Positions 8,226 through 16,900 of a stretch of 37,967 nucleotides of DNA are shown here, in pieces; within the stretch, counting starts at the first letter, position 1; every line of letters begins with the position of its first letter. Below the pieces are notes generated by a model. That model was not told the DNA's origin. It ran no database searches and saw only the letters and a program-made list of their open reading frames with translations. A program made the translations under genes and the position numbers. The stretch is from NCBI GenBank assembly GCA_019637195.1, contig JAHBWA010000082.1:1-37967 (forward strand), read 5' to 3'. The DNA is from Labilithrix sp. (GTDB taxonomy: Bacteria; Myxococcota_A; Polyangia; Polyangiales; Polyangiaceae).

Positions 8226-9086
8226 ATGCACGCCCAGAAGATCCGCCAGGCACTGTTCGCCCTCCTCGCTGCGATCGCCACGCTCGTCGCCTTTCCGCGC
8301 GCCGCCCACGCCGTGGGGACGTTCAAGTTGAGGAGCACCGAGGCGACCGAGGTCTCCGGCGCGTGGCACCTCTACGTGACGATCGAGCTGCCGAAGGCGC
8401 CGCTGACCGCGCACCAGTCGATGAAGTTCTTGTTCACGAAGACCGTCGCGTACGAGCGCTCCCTCATCGACGGCCACAACGAGCCGGTCATGAACCGCCA
8501 GGCGCTGCAGAACCAGTCGCCCAGCGTCGAGAGCCTCGACGTCGACTTCGCCGATCCGAGCGGCAAGATCTTCAAGGGCACGCGCTTCGACTTCGGTCTG
8601 ACGCGCACGCGCGGCTACGAGGCCGGCGAGTACAAGGTCGAGGTCCGCACGTCGGACGGGACGACGATCGGCTCGCCCGCGCACCTCATCCTCAAGGGCG
8701 ACAACCCCGTCGTCGACCGCCGCGCGATGGCGTTCAACGCCAAGGAGAAGAGCATCAAGAAGGTCGACGGCTACGACGCCGGCGCCAACCAGGCGAAGAA
8801 CGACGAGCCCGTCGCCCCGGTGGACAACGGACCGTCGGAGGTCACGCCGACCGGGACCGCGACCGGCTTCGTCCCCGCCGAGGGCCTGCAGGAGACCGAC
8901 GAGGAGAAGATCAAGACGCGCCCGAAGGGCTGCGGCTGCGAGGTCGTCGGCGTCGCGCCGTCGGGCCTCTTCACGGGTCCGGGCGCCGCGCTCTTCTTCC
9001 TCTTGCCCGTCGTCGGGATCGGCATCGCCGCGGCGCGTCGCCGTTCGTCGCGTGCGCGCGCGAAGCACGACGACGCCGCCATCTGA
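8226..9086 (+). CDS. Exported protein with MYXO-CTERM-like C-terminal tail
   Basis: I do not recognise the 286-residue product as a named family. Residues 1-28 form a Sec signal peptide (ALFALLAAIATLVAF, cleavage near RAAHA). The mature part is predicted beta-rich with TFKLRSTEATEVSGAWHLYV and contains no obvious catalytic motif. The C terminus has the three-part architecture of a MYXO-CTERM sorting signal: a Cys-containing motif (GCGCEV), a hydrophobic helix (ALFFLLPVVGIGIAAA) and an Arg-rich end (RRRSSRARAK). That would place it at the cell surface. ATG 8226 directly follows an in-frame GTG at 8223; upstream in-frame GTG codons lack a signal peptide. It is 5 bp upstream of holA, so the two are probably co-transcribed although functionally unrelated. 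Confidence 0.8.
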   Translation: MHAQKIRQALFALLAAIATLVAFPRAAHAVGTFKLRSTEATEVSGAWHLYVTIELPKAPLTAHQSMKFLFTKTVAYERSLIDGHNEPVMNRQALQNQSPSVESLDVDFADPSGKIFKGTRFDFGLTRTRGYEAGEYKVEVRTSDGTTIGSPAHLILKGDNPVVDRRAMAFNAKEKSIKKVDGYDAGANQAKNDEPVAPVDNGPSEVTPTGTATGFVPAEGLQETDEEKIKTRPKGCGCEVVGVAPSGLFTGPGAALFFLLPVVGIGIAAARRRSSRARAKHDDAAI

Positions 9087-9091
9087 GCTCG

Positions 9092-10141
9092 ATGACGCCC
9101 GACGAGGCGATCAAGCGCGCGGAGGCCGGCGACGTCCTGCCGGTCTGGCTCCTCGCGGGCGAGGAGCGCCTCCTCCGCGATCAGGCGCTCGCCGCGATCA
9201 CCAAGGCCGCGATCAGCGGCGGCCTCGCCGAGCTTAACCTCGACAAGTTCACGGCGGGCGAGACCCCGGTCGACAAGGTCCTCGCCGCGACGCGCACCGT
9301 GCCGATGATGGCGAAGCGCCGCGTCGTCCTGGTGCGCGGGCTCGAGCGCTGGGACGCGAGCTCCGCGGAGGCGAGCACGTCCGGGGGCGACGACGGCAAG
9401 TCGCTCCCGCCGCTCGACCGCCTCGCGGAGTACGCGAAGGAGCCGGTCGACACGACGTGCCTCGTCCTCGTCGCGCAGAAGCTCGACGGCCGGCGCAAGC
9501 TCGTGACGCTCGCGAAGAAGGCCGGCTTCCTCGTCGACTGCGCCACGGTCGACAGCCGCCGCCTCCCCGGGTGGATCAAGCAGCGCGCCGAGGCGAAGGG
9601 CCACGCGATCGACCCCGAGACGTGCGAGCTCATCGCCGAGATCGGCGGCCCCGATCTCTCGTACCTCGACGACGTGCTCGAGCGCCTCTCGCTCTACGTC
9701 GGGCTGGGCGCGCCGATCACCGAGGACGCCGTCTCGATCTGCGTGACGCGGGTGAAGCTCGCCGACACGTGGAAGCTCGTCGACGCGGCGAGCACGAAGG
9801 ACCTCGGCAAGGTCCTCGCGCTCTTCGCCGACGTCTACGACCCGCGCGATCGCGGCCTGCCGCTCGTCGGCGCGATCGCCTGGTCGCTGCGCCAGCTGCT
9901 CAAGCTCGAGTCCGCGCTGCGCGACGGCGCGAGCATCGACGAGGCCGCGCGGCGCGCCGGCATCTACCCGGCGTTCAAGGCGCGGGACCACGCGCGCAAG
10001 CTCCGGGCGTTCCGGCCGCGCGAGCTCGAGCGCTGGCTCGTGGTCGTGCAGGAGACGGACGTCGCGCTCAAGAGCTCGCGGCGCTCGGCCGACGCGATCC
10101 TCGAGGAGATGTTCACGCGCCTCTGCCGCCGCGCGGCCTGA
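9092..10141 (+). CDS. holA: DNA polymerase III subunit delta
   Basis: HolA is the clamp-loader subunit that opens the beta sliding clamp. The 349-residue product starts with PVWLLAGEERLLRDQAL, the delta-family equivalent of the AAA+ Walker A region (delta itself does not bind ATP). It contains the domain I strand CLVLVAQKLDGRRKL and the domain II/III helices with GGPDLSYLDDVLERLSLYVG, and ends with the delta-specific block RSADAILEEMFTRLC. Its length is normal for the family (about 340 residues). ATG 9092 begins 5 bp after the preceding gene. It is convergent with the next gene, with only 3 bp between the stops. Identification is from motifs and overall organisation. Confidence 0.92.
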   Translation: MTPDEAIKRAEAGDVLPVWLLAGEERLLRDQALAAITKAAISGGLAELNLDKFTAGETPVDKVLAATRTVPMMAKRRVVLVRGLERWDASSAEASTSGGDDGKSLPPLDRLAEYAKEPVDTTCLVLVAQKLDGRRKLVTLAKKAGFLVDCATVDSRRLPGWIKQRAEAKGHAIDPETCELIAEIGGPDLSYLDDVLERLSLYVGLGAPITEDAVSICVTRVKLADTWKLVDAASTKDLGKVLALFADVYDPRDRGLPLVGAIAWSLRQLLKLESALRDGASIDEAARRAGIYPAFKARDHARKLRAFRPRELERWLVVVQETDVALKSSRRSADAILEEMFTRLCRRAA

Positions 10142-10144
10142 GCT

Positions 10145-10639
10145 TCAGCGGCGCTCGAGCTTCTTCTTGAGCGCGGCGAGCTCGGCGTCGACCTCGGCCT
10201 CCGTGCGCGCGCGCTTGGCCGCGCGCTCGGCGTCTCCGCGGCCGCGCTCGGCGTCTCCGCGGCCGCGCTCGGCGTCTCCGCGGCCGCGCTCGGCGTCTCC
10301 GCGGCCGCGCTCGGCCTCGGCCGCGCGCTCCTTCACCCGACGGTCCGCGGCGCGTAGACGTTCGCCGACGGCCTCGGCCTTCTTGCGCCGCGCCTCTTCC
10401 TTGCGCTTGCGCTCGGCGCGCGAATCGGTGCTCTTCGGGGCGTCGTCGTCCTGCCTCGGGAGCTCGTCACGCTCGCCGAAGAGGGCCTCCTCGAGCTTTC
10501 GCCCGGCGTCCTTCGCCGCCTGCGTCGCCGCCTCGGCGCCCTTCCGCGCCGCGGCCTTCGCCGCAGCGGCGCCGTGCTTCGCGGCGCGCTCCGCGAGCTT
10601 GTCGGTGACGCGCTCCTTCAGCTTGTCGAAGAGCCCCAT
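10145..10639 (-). CDS. Charged coiled-coil protein with AERGRGD repeats
   Basis: I do not recognise this 164-residue protein. It begins MGLFDKLKERVTDKLAERAA, an amphipathic helix, followed by an Ala/Lys-rich helix and then a very charged Arg/Glu/Ala stretch predicted to be a long coiled coil. Four tandem copies of the heptad AERGRGD occupy about residues 110-138 and derive from a 21-bp DNA repeat. There is no signal peptide or membrane segment, so it should be cytoplasmic. ATG 10639 was chosen because the GLFDKLKERV start is typical of small helical proteins; in-frame extension upstream is low-complexity Arg/Gly. The repeat number may differ between strains. Confidence 0.62.
   Translation of the reverse strand: MGLFDKLKERVTDKLAERAAKHGAAAAKAAARKGAEAATQAAKDAGRKLEEALFGERDELPRQDDDAPKSTDSRAERKRKEEARRKKAEAVGERLRAADRRVKERAAEAERGRGDAERGRGDAERGRGDAERGRGDAERAAKRARTEAEVDAELAALKKKLERR
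10223..10313. repeat. In-frame 21-bp minisatellite, about 4.3 copies
   Basis: Four identical 21-bp units begin at 10223, 10244, 10265 and 10286, and a partial fifth begins at 10307. Because the unit is a multiple of three, it encodes a seven-residue AERGRGD repeat on the minus strand without shifting the frame. Exact identity between copies suggests recent slippage expansion. Confidence 0.95.
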
Positions 10640-10789
10640 CTCCCGATGATACTCCGCCTCCCCAGGCGAGGGCGGGCAGCACCGCAGCGCGCCCCCCCGG
10701 CGGCGCGATCGCCTCGCCCGCGTCCCGACGCGCCCGCGCGGCGCCCCGCGGACCACCTCGTCGTCGACGCGCCGCGCCGTCGCCGCGGG

Positions 10790-10857
10790 CCAACAGTTGT
10801 ACATATGCGCAAGTGTTGTTTTATTCAACACATTGAATTTACACGACAAAATATCCA
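10790..10857 (+). promoter_or_regulatory. AT-rich patch with inverted repeat upstream of the merR promoter
   Basis: About 65 bp of distinctly AT-rich sequence stand in otherwise very GC-rich DNA. It contains a perfect 6-bp inverted repeat GTGTTG/CAACAC (10813-10818 and 10826-10831, 7-bp spacer). It lies just upstream of the merR -35 element, so it could be an UP-like activating element, a second regulator site, or a trace of acquired DNA. No gene is supported here. Confidence 0.5.
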
Positions 10858-10889
10858 TTGACTCTGGAGTAGAGTCCAGGGGCCATACT
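10858..10889 (+). promoter_or_regulatory. MerR-type promoter with long spacer and operator dyad
   Basis: A -35 element TTGACT (10858-10863) and a -10-like CATACT (10884-10889) are separated by 20 bp, the over-long spacing used by MerR-family activators that untwist promoter DNA. Within and overlapping the spacer are GACTCT/AGAGTC (10860-10876) and CTGGA/TCCAG (10864-10879), perfect short dyads that resemble MerR/PbrR operators. Transcription should start near 10896, giving an 18-base leader to the ATG at 10914. It reads into merR and, with no other promoter evident, probably into the efflux genes. Confidence 0.75.
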
Positions 10890-10913
10890 CTTCAGGCCAT
10901 GCAGGGCGCGACC

Positions 10914-11366
10914 ATGACCATCGGGGCTCTCGCCGAGAAGTCGAGCGTCGGCGTCGAGACCATCCGCTACTACGAGCGCGAGGGACTCCTCCCGAAGCCC
11001 GCGCGCAGCCATTCCGGCTACCGCGTGTATCCGGACGAGGCCGTCGAGCGCGTGCGGTTCATCCGGCGCGCGAAGGACCTCGGCTTCACCCTCGACGAGA
11101 TCTCCGAGCTCTTGGCGCTCAAGGTGACCCACGGGAAATCTTGTCGATCGGTCCGAGACCGCGGGCTCGCGAAGCTCGCCGACATCGACCGCAAGATGAA
11201 CGACCTGCGCCGGATGCGCCGCGCCCTCAGCGCGCTCGTCGACCGCTGCAGCGGCGACGAGGGCATCGACGACTGCACGATCCTCGACGCCATCTCACGC
11301 GGCACGAAGCCGCTCGTTCGCGGCCAGCACGGCTCGGCGCCGCGCCGCAAAGGGAGCGCGCCGTGA
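10914..11366 (+). CDS. MerR-family metal-responsive regulator with three-cysteine sensor
   Basis: The 150-residue product is a MerR-family activator. Residues 1-70 form the winged helix-turn-helix (MTIGALAEKSSVGVETIRYY, SGYRVY, AKDLGFTLDEI), followed by a long dimerisation helix. Counted from ATG 10914, cysteines fall at 77, 112 and 121. The spacing of 35 and 9 is the same as the Cys82/117/126 triad of MerR and the equivalent triad of PbrR, which bind Hg(II) or Pb(II) as a trithiolate. ZntR-type sensors carry an extra Cys next to the middle one, absent here. I chose 10914 over ATG 10899 because AGGG sits 7 bp upstream and the predicted transcription start falls next to 10899. It probably controls the downstream exporters and its own promoter. 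Confidence 0.9.
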   Translation: MTIGALAEKSSVGVETIRYYEREGLLPKPARSHSGYRVYPDEAVERVRFIRRAKDLGFTLDEISELLALKVTHGKSCRSVRDRGLAKLADIDRKMNDLRRMRRALSALVDRCSGDEGIDDCTILDAISRGTKPLVRGQHGSAPRRKGSAP

Positions 11367-11452
11367 CACCGAGGGCGCTCGCGCTCGTCGTCCGCGCCGC
11401 GCTCCTCGCCTGGTGCGCGCCGCTGGCGCCCCCACCCCTCACCGTTTCCTAG
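11363..11452 (+). CDS. Possible short hydrophobic ORF coupled to merR
   Basis: A GTG overlaps the merR stop (GTGA) and opens a 29-codon frame with one hydrophobic helix (ALALVVRAALLAWC) ending at TAG 11452. It fills part of the 170-bp space between merR and the czcC-like gene, otherwise empty of genes. There is no family match and chance is a serious explanation in GC-rich DNA. It could be a small membrane peptide or the remnant of a lost gene. Confidence 0.15.
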   Translation: MTPRALALVVRAALLAWCAPLAPPPLTVS

Positions 11453-11536
11453 GCCGCGGCGCGCAGCGGGACTTCCTCGCCGCGCGCCCTCGGAGCTCGA
11501 GCGCGCGACCCTCGCGCGCGCATCGCCGGAGTCGAC

Positions 11537-12808
11537 ATGTGGAAGACAATCGGAAGAGCCGCCGCGGCGGCGTGCCTGCTCTTTTCCTCCGAGGCCGACG
11601 CCGAGGAGCGTCCAGCGTGCGACGGGACGATCACGCGCGCGACGGTCGTGCCGTGCGCGCTGTCCGCGAGCCTCGACGTCCGCGCCGAGCGAGCCGCCGC
11701 CGTCGCGCTCGAGGGCCGAAGGACCGCGAGCGGCGTGCTCCTGCCGAGCAACCCGGTGCTCGCGCTCTCCGGCGGGACGCGCTCGATCCCGACCACCTCC
11801 GCCACCAACTGGTACGTCACGCTCTCGCAGGAGATCGAGATCGCAGGTCAGCGAGGCAGCAGGGTGCGCGCCGCGGACGCCGCGCTCGCCGCCCAGGAGA
11901 AGCGCGTGCTCCTCGGCAAGCGCGACGCCGCGTCGCTCGCGTGGTCGTCGTTCTTCGAGGCCCTCGCCGCGCGCGAGCAGCTGCGCCTGGCGGAGCGACT
12001 CCTCGCCACGAGCGAGCGCATGGGCACCGTCGCGCGCGCCCGGGCCGAGAAGGGCGTCGCGGCCGCGCTCGACGCGGACCTGGCGGACGCCGCGACCTTC
12101 CGCCTGCTCCAGAACAAGCTGGCCGCAGAGCGCTCCGTCGCCACGGCGAACGCGCGCCTCGCCCTCGTGATCGGGCGCGAGCCCTCCGCGGCGGGCGTCG
12201 CGGTCGAGGGCGCCCTCACCCCGCTTCTGGGCCTCGACGCTCGACCCGAGGCGGCGGACCTGTCGCGACGGCCGGAGGTGCAAGCGGCGCACGCGGACGA
12301 GAGCGCCGCGTCCTCCCGCGCGGAGGAGCTCCGGCGCTCGCGCGTGCCGAACCCGACGGTTTCCGCGTTCGCGCAGAACGACGGCTTCAGCGAGCGCGTC
12401 TTCGGGCTCGGCGTCGCGATCCCCATCCCGCTGCCGGCGCCGGTCGGGCGCACCTACGCGGGCGAGATCGCCGAGGCCGACGCCCTCTCCCGGCGCGCGA
12501 CGATCGCGCGCTCCCGCGTCGAGCGTGAGCTCCGGCTCGAGCTCGCTGAGGCGCGCGCGACCTACACGGCGCACCGCCTCGCGGTCGAGGCGATGACGCC
12601 CGAGCGGCTCGCGCGCGCCGGCGAGAGCCTGCGAGAGCTCGAGGTCGAGATCGAAGCGGGGCGCCTCGGCGTGCGCGACGCGCTCCTCGCGCAGCAGACG
12701 CTCATCGAGCTGCTCCAGGCCAACATCGCGGAGCGCCGCGCCCTCTGCCTCGCCTCCGTGGAGCTCGCGCGCGCGCTCGGTCTCCCGCTGGAAGGAGGGC
12801 TGCGATGA
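11537..12808 (+). CDS. Outer membrane efflux protein of a heavy-metal RND system (CzcC-like)
   Basis: This is a TolC-fold outer membrane channel (OEP family), 423 residues. It has a signal peptide (cleavage near EADAEE), then the usual two-fold repeat of long coiled helices. The first repeat contains LPSNPVLALSGGTRSIPTTS and LSQEIEIAGQRGSRVRAADA; the second has RRPEVQAAHADESAA and RVPNPTVSAFAQNDGFSERV, then AIPIPLPAPVGRTYAGEI. These motifs (PNP, Q-E-I-E, G-Q-R) match CzcC-like channels. It is coupled to the following adaptor gene by ATGA at 12805-12808. It would form the exit duct of the pump encoded by the next two genes. Confidence 0.88.
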   Translation: MWKTIGRAAAAACLLFSSEADAEERPACDGTITRATVVPCALSASLDVRAERAAAVALEGRRTASGVLLPSNPVLALSGGTRSIPTTSATNWYVTLSQEIEIAGQRGSRVRAADAALAAQEKRVLLGKRDAASLAWSSFFEALAAREQLRLAERLLATSERMGTVARARAEKGVAAALDADLADAATFRLLQNKLAAERSVATANARLALVIGREPSAAGVAVEGALTPLLGLDARPEAADLSRRPEVQAAHADESAASSRAEELRRSRVPNPTVSAFAQNDGFSERVFGLGVAIPIPLPAPVGRTYAGEIAEADALSRRATIARSRVERELRLELAEARATYTAHRLAVEAMTPERLARAGESLRELEVEIEAGRLGVRDALLAQQTLIELLQANIAERRALCLASVELARALGLPLEGGLR

Positions 12809-13983
12809 GGCCGTCTCTCCTCCTCCTCGCCGCGCTCTCCCTCGCGGCGTGCGACCGCAAGAAATCCGACGCCGCGCCCAACGTCGACGCCGCGACGCCG
12901 GCCGCGTCCGCCGAGCACAAGGACGAGCCGGAGCACGAGGGCCTCCCGCGGAGGGTGAAGCTCTCCGACAAGGTCGTCGCCGACGCCGGGATCAAGCTCG
13001 CGCCCGCGACGAAGGAGCTGCTCGCGATCACGCTCGCGCTCCCGGGCGAGGTCTCGGTCGACCCCGACAAGAACGCGCGCGTCGCGAGCCCGGTGCCCGG
13101 TCGCCTGTCGCAGGTGCTCTTCAAGGAAGGCAGCGCCGTCCAGAAGGGCGCCGTGCTCGCGAGGGTGCGCATCCCGGACCTGGCCAAGCTTCGCGCGGCG
13201 CACGCCGCGGCGTCCACCAAGGCGGCGACCGCGAGGGTCAACGCGACCCGCCTCCAGGAGCTGTCGCAGAAGGGCCTCGCGTCCAACCAGGAGGCGCTCG
13301 GCGCGAGATCGGAGGCCGAGGCGCTCGAGGCCGAGGCGAGGGCGCTCGACCAGCAGCTCCGCACCCTCGGGCTGGGAGCGACCGGCGACGGCTCGGAGCT
13401 GACGCTCCGCGCGCCGATCTCCGGCGTCGTGATCTCACGCGCCGCGGTGGTCGGGCAGCCGCTCACCGCCGACGAGACCATCGCCGACATCGCCGATCTC
13501 TCGGAGGTGTGGTTCCTCGGCCGGGTCTTCGAGAAGGACCTCGACGAGATCCACGTCGGCGCGCGGACCGAGGTCCAGCTCAACGCGTTCCCCAAGCGCC
13601 GCTTCGACGGCACCGTCGAGTACATCGGCCGGCAGATCGATCCCATCGCGCGCACCGTCACCGCGCGCGTGCGCCTCACGAACCAGGACGACGTCCTCCG
13701 CCTCGGCCTCTTCGGGATCGCCCACGTCGCCATCGGCACCGATGCGACCGCGCCCGTGCTGGTGGTCCCGCGCACGGCGATCGTGGAGATCAGCGGCAAG
13801 CCGGTCGTCTTCGTGCGTCAGCCCGACGGCGACTTCGAGCTCCACGAGGTGCTGCTCGGGCAGTCGAACCTCGGGAAGGTGCAGGTGCTCTCCGGGCTGC
13901 GCGAGGGCGAGGCGGTCGTCGTGGACGGCGCTTTCACCGTGAAGAGCGCGGTCCTGCGCGGGTCGCTCGCCGAGGAGGACTGA
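12805..13983 (+). CDS. Periplasmic adaptor (membrane fusion) lipoprotein, CzcB-like
   Basis: The 392-residue product is the periplasmic adaptor bridging the RND pump and the outer membrane channel. A lipoprotein signal ends in LAAC (Cys16), followed by a His/Asp/Glu-rich linker (EHKDEPEHE) that may bind metal. The adaptor domains follow in order: a barrel-sandwich strand ALPGEVSVDPDKNARVASPV, a lipoyl half (LFKEGSAVQKGAVLARVRIPDL), a helical hairpin of about 50 residues, a second lipoyl half (LRAPISGVVISRAAVVGQPL), a beta-barrel and a membrane-proximal domain ending near VVVDGAFTVKSAVL. RBS GGAGGG precedes the ATG. It overlaps the preceding gene by 4 bp and leaves 1 bp before the pump gene. 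Confidence 0.9.
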   Translation: MRPSLLLLAALSLAACDRKKSDAAPNVDAATPAASAEHKDEPEHEGLPRRVKLSDKVVADAGIKLAPATKELLAITLALPGEVSVDPDKNARVASPVPGRLSQVLFKEGSAVQKGAVLARVRIPDLAKLRAAHAAASTKAATARVNATRLQELSQKGLASNQEALGARSEAEALEAEARALDQQLRTLGLGATGDGSELTLRAPISGVVISRAAVVGQPLTADETIADIADLSEVWFLGRVFEKDLDEIHVGARTEVQLNAFPKRRFDGTVEYIGRQIDPIARTVTARVRLTNQDDVLRLGLFGIAHVAIGTDATAPVLVVPRTAIVEISGKPVVFVRQPDGDFELHEVLLGQSNLGKVQVLSGLREGEAVVVDGAFTVKSAVLRGSLAEED

Positions 13984-13984
13984 C

Positions 13985-16900
13985 GTGGGCCTCCTCTCCG
14001 CCGTGGTCGCCTGGTCGCTCCGGAACCGGGTGATCGTCCTCGTCGCGACCGTGCTCTTCGTCTTCGTCGGGCTCCGGTCGGCGGCGAACCTGCCCGTCGA
14101 CGCCGTCCCCGACATCACGAACGTCCAGGTCCAGGTCATCACCGCCGCCCCCGCGCTGTCGCCCGTCGAGGTCGAGCAGTACGTGACGGTGCCCGTCGAG
14201 CGCGCGATGGCGGGCGTCCCGCGCTCGACGCAGATCCGATCGATCTCCAAGTACGGGCTCTCGGTGGTGACGGTCGTCTTCACCGACGAGACCGACATCT
14301 ACTTCGCCCGCCAGCTCGTCGGCGAGCGCATGCGCGAGGTCCAGGACGCCGTCCCCTCGAAGTACGGCAAGCCCGAGATGGGCCCGATCACCTCCGGGCT
14401 CGGCGAGATCTACCAGTTCGTCGTCAAGAACGACCGCCTCTCGCTGATGCAGCGCGAGGAGATCCTCGACTGGCAGATCGCTCCGCAGCTCCGCACCGTG
14501 CCCGGCGTCATCGAGGTCAACAGCTTCGGCGGAGAGGAGAAGCAGTACCAGGTCGTCCTCGACCCCAAGCTGCTGCAGGCGGCCGGCGTCTCGGTCGCGC
14601 AGGTGATCGACGCCCTCGAGAAGTCGAACCGAAACGCCGGCGGCGGCTACATCCAGCACAACCGCGAGCAGTTCGTCATCGGCACGAACGGTCTGGTGAA
14701 GGACCTCGACGATCTCCGGCGGATCGTGATCGGCGCGACGCCGGAGGGCGTCCCGATCACGATCTCGACGGTCGGCGAGGTGGAGCTCGGACCGCGGCTC
14801 CGCCGCGGCGCCGCGACGCAAAACGGCGACGGTGAGGTCGTCATCGGCGTCGCGATGATGCTGCTGGGGGAGAACTCACGCACCGTCACCGCGGCCGTCA
14901 AGGCGAAGCTCGCGGCGATCCAGCCGTCGCTGCCCCCCGGCACCACCATCGAGCCGTTCTACGACCGGTCGGTCCTGGTCGACCGCACCATCGAGACCGT
15001 CGGGACGAACCTCCTCGAAGGCGCGCTCCTCGTCGTCGCCGTCCTCTTCCTGCTCCTGGGCGACCTCCGCGCAGGCCTCGTCGTCGCCGCGGTCATCCCG
15101 CTGGCGATGCTGTTCGCGGTCACCGTGATGAACGCGCTCGGGCTGTCGGGCAACCTGATGAGCCTCGGCGCGATCGACTTCGGCCTCATCGTGGACGGCG
15201 CCGTCATCATCGTCGAGAACGCCGTGCGGAGGCTCTCGGAGACGCGCGCCCGACTCGGGCGCGTGCTCACCCCCGAAGAGCGGATCACGATGGTCGAGGA
15301 GGCCACGCTCGAGGTGCGCCGCGCGAGCGTCTTCGGCGAGGCCATCATCGCGATCGTCTACGTCCCGATCCTGGCGCTCATCGGCATCGAGGGGAAGCTG
15401 TTCCGTCCGATGGCGACCACCGTGCTCCTCGCCCTCGCCGGCGCGTTCGTCCTCTCGCTCACCGTCGTCCCCGTGCTCACCAGCTACGTCGTGAAGCCGA
15501 AGGAGACGGAGCGGGAGACCTGGCTCTTGCGGAAGATCCACGCCGCCTACGTGCCGCTCCTCCACAAGGTGATGGCGCGCCGGTGGCTGACGCTCGGGGC
15601 GGGCGCGCTCTACCTCGTGGGCGCCGTCGCGCTCTTCACGCGCGTGGGCGCCGAGTTCGTCCCGCAGCTCGACGAAGGCGACGCGCTCGTGGAGGCCCGA
15701 CGCCTCCCCGGGATCGCGCTGAGCGAGTCCGTCGCGACCTCGCTCCGCCTGGAGAAGGCGCTCCGCGAGATCCCCGAGGTGAGCCACGTCGTGAGCCGGA
15801 CGGGCGCGCCCGAGGTCGCGACGGATCCGATGGGGATGGAGCAGTCCGACGTCTACGTCGGCCTCAAGGACCGGCGCGAATGGCGCAAGGGCCTCACGAA
15901 GGACGCGCTCGCGAAGGAGATCGCCGAGGTCGCGGAGGAGGCCGTGCCCGAGATCGGAGGCGCCGTCTCCCAGCCGATCCAGATGCGCACCAACGAGCTC
16001 GTCGCCGGCGTCCGCTCCGACGTCGCGGTCTTGCTCTACGGAACCGATCTCGACGAGCTCGGCGCGCTCGGCGAGCGCGTGGCCGGGGCCGTCCGATCGG
16101 TCCCCGGCGCGGTCGACGTGCGCGTGGAGCAGGTCGCCGGGCTCCGTTACCTCCGCGTCGTGCCGGACCGCGCGAAGCTCGCGCGCTACGGGCTCACGAT
16201 CGAGGACATCAACCAGATCACCGAGACCATGGCGGTCGGCTACGGCGCGGGAGAGGTCCTCGAGGGCGAGCGCCGCTTCGGGATCGCCGTGAAGACGCGG
16301 CACGACTTCGCCGGCGATCTCGAGCCGCTCCGGATGCTGCCGCTCCGCTCGGTGAGCGGTCAGGTCGTGCCGCTCGGCGACGTCGCGGAGCTGACCTTCA
16401 CCGAGGGCCCCGCCCAGGTCAGCCGCGAGAGCCAGTCGCGCAGGCTCGCGGTGGAGTTCAACGTCCGCGGCCGAGACCTCCTGTCGGTCGTGGAGGACGC
16501 GCGCGCGGCGGTGGCGAAGGAGGTGACGCTCCCGACGGGCTACCGCGCCGAGTGGGGCGGGCAGTTCGAGCACTACACCGAGGCGAAGTCGCGGCTCTCG
16601 ATCGTCGTCCCGCTCGCGTTCGCGCTCATCGCGTTCCTCCTCTGGCTCGCCTTCCGCTCGGTGCGGAGCGGCCTGCTCATCTTCCTCAACATCCCGTTCG
16701 CCGTGGTCGGCGGCGTCGTCGCCCTCTGGATCCGGGACATCCCCTTCTCCATCTCGGCGGGGGTGGGCTTCATCGCCCTCTTCGGGGTCGCCGTCCTCAA
16801 CGGCCTCGTCCTCGTCTCGTTCGCCCGCCACCTCGAGGAGGACGGGCTCTCCCACGTCGAGGCCATCCGCGTGGCCGCGGAGCGCCGCCTCCGCCCCGTG

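Noticed and set aside
10640..10790. N-terminal extension of the coiled-coil protein above ATG 10639
   Set aside because: Continuation is Arg/Gly/Ala low-complexity sequence without a better start or family support.
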